The notes beneath the pieces were generated by a model, which searched no databases, was not told the origin of the DNA, and worked only from the letters and a program-made list of their open reading frames with translations. A program made the position numbers and the translations under genes. A stretch of DNA of 64,000 nt from Pedobacter kyungheensis (GTDB lineage: Bacteria; Bacteroidota; Bacteroidia; Sphingobacteriales; Sphingobacteriaceae). Location: NCBI RefSeq assembly GCF_000812965.1, contig NZ_JSYN01000020.1, positions 1 to 64,000 on the forward strand, in the 5' to 3' direction. Below are positions 58,496 to 64,000 of this stretch, piece by piece (within the stretch, counting starts at the first letter, position 1; every line of letters begins with the position of its first letter).

Positions 58496-60916
58496 TTAAA
58501 AAAGTGCGGGATATTTATTCGGATTAGCGTCGTGCATCATCTGGTATATGGTTTCGATTACATCATCAACCGAAGGTTTGCTAAAATAATCGCCATCCGA
58601 ACCAAACGGTGGACGGTGTGCTTTGGCCGATAAGGTTTTAGGTTGTCCATCCAGATGGAAATAACCTTTTTGTTCTTCGAGCACTTTTTGCAGGATATAA
58701 GCCGAAGCACCTCCTGGTACATCTTCATCTACCACCAATAATTTATTGGTTTTAGCCAGTGAGCTTACACAAACCTGGCTGTTATCGAAAGGCAAAAGGG
58801 TTTGCGGGTCAATAATTTCTACAGAAATGCCCAACAATGCCAGTTCTTCAGCAGCTTCCTGTACAATTTTTAAACACGATCCGTATGAAATTACGGTAAT
58901 GTCAGTACCTTCTTCCAAAATCTCAGCTTTACCCAACGGCACGGTAAATTCGCCGACGTTAACCGGTAATTTTTCTTTCAGGCGGTAGCCGTTTAAGCAT
59001 TCGATTACCACCGCAGGTTCATCGGCCCTGAACAAAGTGTTGTACATCCCTGCAGCCTGAGTCATGTTGCGTGGTACGCAAAGGTGCATTCCCCTTAAAG
59101 AGCTTAGCAACATGGCAATAGGCGAACCAGAGTGCCAGATGCCTTCGAGCCTGTGGCCACGGGTACGCACAATTACAGGGGCTTTCTGAATGCCTTTTGT
59201 ACGATATGAAAGCGATGCTAAATCATCGCTTAATACGTTTAAGGCAAATATTAAATAATCTAAATATTGGATTTCGGCTATTGGTTTTAAACCACGTAAC
59301 GCCAGGCCTATACCCTGCCCCATAATGGTCATTTCCCTGATGCCGGTATCGGTAATTCTCAATTCGCCATATTTGGCCTGCAAACCTGCAAAACCCTGGT
59401 TCACATCGCCTATATTGCCTAAATCTTCGCCAAAAGCTACCAAACGCTGGTCGCGGGCAAAGTTTTCGTTAAAACAGGCGTTAAGTACTTCACGGCCGTC
59501 AATCATTTTAGAAAACTCATCATACACCGCATCCACCACCGGAATCATATCCGGGCTTTCCATGCCATCGGTATGCAGTTTAGAGTTATAGCGATCGTAA
59601 TTAAGCGACTCTTGCTTTTTGTACCAGGTTAAAAGTGCGTCACGCTCGGGTGAAGTAACTTTTGTTGATAAGCGGATTGCCTTACGCGCAGCGGCAAATA
59701 CTTCCCTGCGCTGTGCATCTGCTGTAGCAGCCAATGTAGCTGCAATTTTAGCCAGCTCGGGTTGGTGTTTGGCCATATCACTCACTAAATCAACAACCTG
59801 TTTTTGCTCAGGTCTGATACTATCTAAAAATTCGTTCCAGGCCTCTTTTTGGGCATTCCGCACAAAAACCTTAGCTTCCTTTTCAATCTCCAGAATTTCT
59901 TCTTCAGTGGCCACTGCCGAATCGAGCATCCATCCACGCATTTTAAGGATACAATCGTGCTCAGTTTCCCAACTCAGTCGTTCTTTCGATTTATACCTTT
60001 CGTGCGAACCTGAAGTAGAATGCCCCTGTGGCTGCGTAAGCTCGGTAACATGAATTAAAACCGGTACGTGCTCATCGCGGCAAACCTTGATGGCTTTCTC
60101 ATAAACTTCGCAAAGGGCAGGATAATCCCAGCCTTTTACTTTATAAATTTCGTATCCCGGATTCTCCGAATCACGTTGAAATCCTTTTAAAACTTCAGAA
60201 ATATCTTCTTTGGTAGTTTGATACTTTGCAGGTACAGAAATACCGTAAGCATCATCCCAGATCGAGATGGCCATGGGTACCTGCAGTACGCCCGCAGCAT
60301 TAATAGCTTCAAAAAACACCCCTTCTGATGTAGAAGCATTGCCAATAGTACCAAAAGCCACTTCGTTTCCGTTAACCGAAAAGTGCTTTAAATAATCGAG
60401 TTCTTTATTCTCCCTGAATAATTTAGAGGCATAAGCCAAACCCACTAAACGGGCCATTTGACCGCCTGTTGGAGAAATATCAGATGAGCAGTTTTTAATT
60501 TGCGTTAAATCGTTCCAGCTACCATCTTCGTTAATAGACTGGGTTGCAAAGTGACAGTTCATTTGCCTGCCACCCGAAAAAGGATCGGCTCCTTTAGCCG
60601 GATTGGCATAAAGCTGTGCAAAGAATTCTTTAATTGTTGAAATACCGGTTGCAAAAGCAAAGGTTTGATCGCGGTAATAGCCCGAACGCCAATCTCCGTT
60701 CTTAAATGCTTTCGCCATCGCCACCTGAGGTACTTCCTTACCATCGCCAAAAATGCCAAATTTAGCCTTGCCAGTTAACACTTCCCTTCGTCCTAAAATA
60801 CTGGCCTGCCTGCTCTCAACCGCTATTCTGTAGTCGTTTATCACGATTGATTTAAAATCGTTAAAACTCAGTTCAGCAGCGTCAATAGCATTGGTAATCA
60901 ATTTTTCATTCTGCAT
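58496..60916 (-). CDS. 2-oxo acid dehydrogenase E1, fused alpha and beta subunits
   Basis: 806 aa from ATG 60916; a TTG nine bases earlier is less likely. The alpha half (1-390) has the thiamine-diphosphate fold (GNASTSEGVFFEAINAAGVL, SIWDDAYGISVPAKYQTT, HSTSGSHERYKSKERLSWE). The beta half (about 465-806) is transketolase-like (AFGEDLGNIGDVNQGFAGLQ, TGIREMTIMGQGIGLALRGL, VDEDVPGGASAYILQKVLEE). It decarboxylates a 2-oxo acid (branched-chain or pyruvate type) with E2 and E3 encoded elsewhere. The fusion is common in Bacteroidota. Monocistronic. Confidence 0.92.
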   Translation of the reverse strand: MQNEKLITNAIDAAELSFNDFKSIVINDYRIAVESRQASILGRREVLTGKAKFGIFGDGKEVPQVAMAKAFKNGDWRSGYYRDQTFAFATGISTIKEFFAQLYANPAKGADPFSGGRQMNCHFATQSINEDGSWNDLTQIKNCSSDISPTGGQMARLVGLAYASKLFRENKELDYLKHFSVNGNEVAFGTIGNASTSEGVFFEAINAAGVLQVPMAISIWDDAYGISVPAKYQTTKEDISEVLKGFQRDSENPGYEIYKVKGWDYPALCEVYEKAIKVCRDEHVPVLIHVTELTQPQGHSTSGSHERYKSKERLSWETEHDCILKMRGWMLDSAVATEEEILEIEKEAKVFVRNAQKEAWNEFLDSIRPEQKQVVDLVSDMAKHQPELAKIAATLAATADAQRREVFAAARKAIRLSTKVTSPERDALLTWYKKQESLNYDRYNSKLHTDGMESPDMIPVVDAVYDEFSKMIDGREVLNACFNENFARDQRLVAFGEDLGNIGDVNQGFAGLQAKYGELRITDTGIREMTIMGQGIGLALRGLKPIAEIQYLDYLIFALNVLSDDLASLSYRTKGIQKAPVIVRTRGHRLEGIWHSGSPIAMLLSSLRGMHLCVPRNMTQAAGMYNTLFRADEPAVVIECLNGYRLKEKLPVNVGEFTVPLGKAEILEEGTDITVISYGSCLKIVQEAAEELALLGISVEIIDPQTLLPFDNSQVCVSSLAKTNKLLVVDEDVPGGASAYILQKVLEEQKGYFHLDGQPKTLSAKAHRPPFGSDGDYFSKPSVDDVIETIYQMMHDANPNKYPALF

Positions 60917-61086
60917 AGTAATCAAAGATTGGTTGCGGCAAATATAGACAAAATTAAAAGTTTGCCTTTATCCTCTTATGTAAAATTATATATGGAATTG
61001 GAAAATATAATTGGAATAGTTTTTGTTTTAATTTGAAAACATTAAATTTGTTTGAGTAATTTAAAAATAAAATATACCCACATAAC

Positions 61087-61479
61087 ATGAAAAAGATCTT
61101 AGTATTATTCGCTTTTGTATTAGGTTTTGGTATTGTAGCAAACGCACAAACTAAACCTGCTGAATTTAAGTTTGAATCGGAAACACATGATTTCGGTAAA
61201 ATTGTTTTAAACAAACCGGTAACTTACGATTTTAAATACACCAACGTTGGCGAAGAGCCGTTAATTATCAGCAAAGCTGAAGCAAGTTGCGGTTGTACAG
61301 TGCCTAAATACACTTCAACCCCACTTAAAAAAGGTGAAACAGGTGTAATTTCAGTAACTTTCAACGCTGCAGCTGGACCATCTTCTTTCTCTAAAGCAGT
61401 AACCATTACTTCGAATGCTAAAACACCGGTTAAAGTGCTTTACATTAAAGGCGAAACTGTTGCACCGGCTTCAAAGTAA
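61087..61479 (+). CDS. secreted DUF1573 protein
   Basis: 130 aa. Signal peptide 1-20 (ends ANAQ); mature domain is an Ig-like sandwich: HDFGKIVLNKPVTYDFKYTN, EPLIISKAEASCGCTVPKYT (conserved CGCT), KGETGVISVTFNAA. DUF1573 proteins are periplasmic or surface beta domains of unknown function, very common in Bacteroidota. Followed at once by a terminator. Confidence 0.9.
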   Translation: MKKILVLFAFVLGFGIVANAQTKPAEFKFESETHDFGKIVLNKPVTYDFKYTNVGEEPLIISKAEASCGCTVPKYTSTPLKKGETGVISVTFNAAAGPSSFSKAVTITSNAKTPVKVLYIKGETVAPASK

Positions 61480-61501
61480 TTTTAAAATGATATTATTTTA
61501 A

Positions 61502-61530
61502 AAAGTCCCGATTTTCATCGGGACTTTTTT
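61502..61530 (+). terminator. rho-independent terminator
   Basis: AAAGTCCCGAT (61502-61512) pairs perfectly with ATCGGGACTTT (61516-61526) and is followed by a T-run. It closes the DUF1573 gene. Confidence 0.92.
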
Positions 61531-61537
61531 ATTTTTG
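61530..61537 (+). promoter_or_regulatory. possible -7 box of the aminotransferase gene
   Basis: TATTTTTG fits TAnnTTTG and ends four bases before ATG 61542. It overlaps the T-run of the preceding terminator, so transcription would start at or next to the ATG. No -33 TTG at ideal distance. Confidence 0.3.
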
Positions 61538-61541
61538 TGCC

Positions 61542-62741
61542 ATGCCAAAAATTTCACAAAAAGGCGTGCAGATGCCTGCATCGCCCATTAGAAAGTTAAC
61601 TCCATTTGCTGATCAAGCTAAAAAAGATGGTAAAAAGGTTTACCATTTAAATATTGGCCAGCCTGATATTGAAACACCTGAAGGGATGTTGAATGCCATT
61701 AAAAACATTGATTTTAATGTTTGGGCCTATACACCATCAGAAGGTACCCTCGCCTACCGTTTAAAACTTACCGAATACTACAACAAACTGGGCTATAACA
61801 TTAGCCCCGAAAATATACTGGTAACTGTTGGTGGCTCAGAAGCCATTACCATTGCCATGCAAACCTGCGTTAATGAAGGTGATGAAATTATCATTCCAGA
61901 GCCCTTTTACGCCAATTATAATGGTTTTGCTTGCATGAGTAATGTAGTGGTAAAACCTATTTTATCGTATATCGAAAATGGTTTTGCTTTGCCTCCAATT
62001 GCAGAATTTGAGAAGCTGATTACCGAAAAAACCAAGGCAATTATCATTTGCAACCCGAATAACCCAACCGGTTATTTATATTCGAGAGAAGAGCTTGAAG
62101 CTTTAAAAACCCTTTGCGTAAAATACGATTTGTTCTTATTCTCAGACGAGGCTTATCGCGAATTCTGTTATGATGGCAGGGAGTTTATTTCGCCAATGCA
62201 TTTAGATGGCCTGGATGAAAACGTGGTAATTATGGATACTGTTTCTAAACGTTACAGTGCCTGTGGAGCACGTTTAGGTTGTTTAATTACTAAAAACAAG
62301 GAAGTAATTGCTTCGGGATTAAAATTTGCACAAGCCAGGTTAAGTCCGGGTATGGTTGAGCAAATTGCCGGTGCAGCTGCAGTTGATACGCCAGACAGTT
62401 ACTTTGAAAAGGTAAATACTGAATATACTTTACGCCGTGATACCTTGGTAGAACGCTTAAACAGCATTGAAGGTGTTTACTGCCCTAACCCGGGTGGTGC
62501 ATTTTATGTGGTGGCCAAATTCCCGATTGATGATGCAGATAAATTCTGCCAATGGATTTTAGAAAAATTTAGTCACAACAACCAAACGGTGATGATGGCA
62601 CCAGCCACTGGTTTCTATTCTACACCAGGATCGGGTAAAAACGAGGTACGCATGGCTTATGTGTTAAATACTGATGATTTAAATGCAGCCATGGATTGTT
62701 TGGAAATCGCTTTACAACAATACCCTGGTCGAGTTGTTTAA
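61542..62741 (+). CDS. pyridoxal-phosphate aminotransferase, class I/II
   Basis: 399 aa. Fold type I: YHLNIGQPDIETPEGML (about 38-54), VTVGGSEAITIAMQTCV (about 94-110), ICNPNNPTGYLYSREELEAL (about 177-196), FSDEAYREFCYDG (Asp for PLP), and the PLP lysine in DTVSKRYSACGARLGCL (about 231-247). It could serve aspartate or aromatic substrates; in view of the aromatic cluster 10 kb upstream a role in Phe/Tyr synthesis is possible but not shown. Normal length. Confidence 0.9.
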   Translation: MPKISQKGVQMPASPIRKLTPFADQAKKDGKKVYHLNIGQPDIETPEGMLNAIKNIDFNVWAYTPSEGTLAYRLKLTEYYNKLGYNISPENILVTVGGSEAITIAMQTCVNEGDEIIIPEPFYANYNGFACMSNVVVKPILSYIENGFALPPIAEFEKLITEKTKAIIICNPNNPTGYLYSREELEALKTLCVKYDLFLFSDEAYREFCYDGREFISPMHLDGLDENVVIMDTVSKRYSACGARLGCLITKNKEVIASGLKFAQARLSPGMVEQIAGAAAVDTPDSYFEKVNTEYTLRRDTLVERLNSIEGVYCPNPGGAFYVVAKFPIDDADKFCQWILEKFSHNNQTVMMAPATGFYSTPGSGKNEVRMAYVLNTDDLNAAMDCLEIALQQYPGRVV

Positions 62742-62754
62742 TTGTTGAAACTGA

Positions 62755-62997
62755 TTAAATCGGTTAATTGTTAGAAGAACAAAACGGTTAACCGATTTAA
62801 ACAATTAACCAGTTAATCTTAATTCAGTTGGCAATTGGCAGTTACTAGTGAACAAGTTTGGAGTTTAGAAGGGATGACAGTTAACAGTAACCATTTAACT
62901 CTAACGCAGTTTGCAGTTACTAATTAACTAATGACCAATGAACTACTGAACAAGCCGGGAATTTGATGGGGATACAGTTAAACAATTAACCAGTTAA
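62755..62997. repeat. intergenic inverted and direct repeats
   Basis: TTAAATCGGTTAA (62755-62767) and TTAACCGATTTAA (62788-62800) are a perfect 13-bp inverted repeat. TTAAACAATTAACCAGTTAA occurs at 62797-62816 and again, identical, at 62978-62997. Words of the CAGTTGGCAATT family (62823-62843) lie between. The 384-bp gap otherwise holds the tmRNA upstream region. Confidence 0.65.
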
Positions 62998-63009
62998 CCA
63001 ATATTTTTG

Positions 63010-63017
63010 TATATTTG
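63010..63017 (+). promoter_or_regulatory. possible -7 box for ssrA
   Basis: TATATTTG is a perfect TAnnTTTG. No TTG is seen 19 bp upstream. It would place the start near 63023, giving a tmRNA precursor of about 100 nt before the mature 5' end. Confidence 0.4.
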
Positions 63018-63031
63018 TACCCCGGTTCTGC

Positions 63032-63094
63032 AATTGATAATTGATAATTGATAATTGATAATTGATAATTGATAATTGATAATTGATAATTGAT
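63032..63094. repeat. nine tandem copies of the heptamer AATTGAT
   Basis: An uninterrupted (AATTGAT)9 tract followed by a partial copy, 31 bp before the mature tmRNA and downstream of the presumed -7 box. Such tracts change copy number by slippage. A minus-strand ORF through it (ending at 62978) is an artefact of the repeat. Confidence 0.9.
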
Positions 63095-63125
63095 AATTGT
63101 AAACTGAAAACTGAAAACTAAAACT

Positions 63126-63490
63126 GGGGCCGTTCTTGGATTTGACAGGGTGGCGAAGGTTATGTTAGCATGCAGTGCGTTGTTCGGAGAGCACTTAAAG
63201 TGAACGATCACATTTTAATTGGCGAAAATACTTACGCCTTAGCTGCCTAGTTTAGAACTACGCTTAGCTTTTGTCCCTCTAACTGCTGCATTGTTGGGTT
63301 AGAACCTGGGGCATCGAAACAACAAAGCTGGCTTTAAGGAGATACGACTTAAAGTGAGATCAAGTATCTAAGGATCTAAATAAGGTCGGTTTTCAGCCCG
63401 TTTATTTCCCGAAAATCAATTGAAAAATAAGCATGTAGAAGGTATAATTTATCTCACAACTGGACAAGGGTTCGACTCCCTTCGGCTCCA
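63126..63490 (+). ncRNA. ssrA: transfer-messenger RNA
   Basis: 365 nt. The tRNA-like ends pair (GGGGCCG with CGGCTCC) and the 3' part has the T arm GGGTTCGACTCCC. The mRNA-like part encodes GENTYALAA followed by TAG (63221-63250), a variant of the Bacteroidota tag with Thr at the fourth position where Asn is common. It rescues stalled ribosomes and tags the product for proteolysis. CCA is not encoded. Confidence 0.95.
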
Positions 63491-63504
63491 CAAATTTTTA
63501 AAAG

Positions 63505-63546
63505 AATCCGCGAAATTTCAATAATCTCGCGGATTTTCTTTTTTCC
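63505..63546 (+). terminator. terminator of ssrA
   Basis: AATCCGCGA (63505-63513) pairs with TCGCGGATT (63526-63534) and is followed by a T-rich tract. Confidence 0.85.
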
Positions 63547-63589
63547 CATACAAGATCCCATACAATTCTTCGTAAAAAATATTTATATA

Positions 63590-64000
63590 TTAAATCAGTC
63601 TTTTATTTTTAACTGCAAAAGGAAAGTATTTTGTTCTCTTTTCTGGTTCTATAACTGGCACTTGAATTGTATTGAAATTTTGATTTAAATATCCTATAGC
63701 TAGATTGTGTACTGTTTTTAAATCAATTGAAAATTCATTACCGTACCGATTTCCCCACTCTTTAGCAATAGCTAGTAGTGATAGTAAATATACACCACCA
63801 TTCTCACTATCTACAGCTGACTGATCTTCACTCGAAGAATACAGTATACTTAAACCTGCTTCAGCATTTAGAACTTCACTATTAAATAAATTCCTTGTTG
63901 ATGAGCCAGCGGAAAACATTTTAGTTTCTAATATTGCTTTCGTCATTTCTTCAGATATAAATTTTTCGAATCCTCTGCATGAGTCTGCAATTATTGTTTG
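63590..64000 (-). CDS. hypothetical protein, 5' end outside the window
   Basis: The frame is open from the right window edge to the stop at 63590. An internal ATG at 63946 would give 118 aa, but the codons before it (reading SCRGFEKFISEE) look coding, so the true start lies beyond 64000. The protein has SENGGVYLLSLLAIAKEWGN and PFAVKNKRLI; no signal or known motif. It directly follows ssrA, a common integration site, and lies opposite to it, so it may belong to an inserted element. Not recognised. Confidence 0.5.
   Translation of the reverse strand, partial: QTIIADSCRGFEKFISEEMTKAILETKMFSAGSSTRNLFNSEVLNAEAGLSILYSSSEDQSAVDSENGGVYLLSLLAIAKEWGNRYGNEFSIDLKTVHNLAIGYLNQNFNTIQVPVIEPEKRTKYFPFAVKNKRLI

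Noticed and set aside
62978..63211. Minus-strand ORF of 77 codons over the heptamer tract
   Set aside because: The repeated LSIINYQ pattern is the translation of the repeat, and the ORF overlaps the tmRNA gene.

Overview
The window reads as chromosome of a Bacteroidota bacterium, most likely a Pedobacter-like member of the Sphingobacteriaceae. The evidence is a SusC/SusD pair with a sulfatase, promoters of the Bacteroidota type (TTTG, 19 bp, TAnnTTTG), RHS proteins with a DUF6443-like N-terminus, an E1 alpha/beta fusion, and a tmRNA whose tag reads GENTYALAA. The genus is inferred from overall protein character, not from a search.

Bases 1 to about 28,300 are an accessory region coded almost wholly on the minus strand. 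It holds two related secreted RHS (polymorphic toxin-like) operons. Each runs: large YD-repeat partner, small Spy/CpxP-like secreted helical protein, RHS-core protein with a variable C-terminal tip, then candidate immunity gene(s). They are 9314 to 1870 and 26874 to 15387. One tip is lipase-like (GHSQG); the other is unrecognised. Broken RHS pieces, orphan immunity-like genes and toxin-tail fragments lie around them. Between the operons is a separate export locus: three related double-glycine peptides, an HlyD-like adaptor and a C39 peptidase ABC transporter (14664 to 10157). The region ends at a CAT-anticodon tRNA (28321-28394), beside a truncated recombinase and IS-like terminal repeats.

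From 28.6 kb the content looks like core genome. It holds a PIF1-like helicase, an Hsp70-like protein, a SusC-SusD-sulfatase operon, an AraC regulator, three cold-shock-domain genes, a PQQ dehydrogenase/cytochrome c fusion, a HAD phosphatase and DUF962 gene, proline dehydrogenase, aroB in a small operon with an S4 protein, and a RelE-like toxin-antitoxin pair. Then come pheA, DAHP synthase/chorismate mutase, aroA and aroC, a DUF1684 protein, a convergent LytTR response regulator and TPR histidine kinase, a fused E1 dehydrogenase, a DUF1573 protein, an aminotransferase, and ssrA followed by a possible second accessory boundary.

Two RNA leaders stand out. Upstream of pheA a 20-codon Phe/Tyr-rich leader peptide sits behind a textbook Bacteroidota promoter and is followed by mutually exclusive antiterminator and terminator helices: a complete attenuator. 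Upstream of the SusCD-sulfatase operon a 26-codon leader ending in three Cys codons sits about 10 nt behind an equally good promoter, suggesting cysteine-responsive control of a sulfate-releasing operon. In addition, three GAACGAT-like boxes at exact 21-bp spacing upstream of the first RHS operon resemble a LytTR operator.
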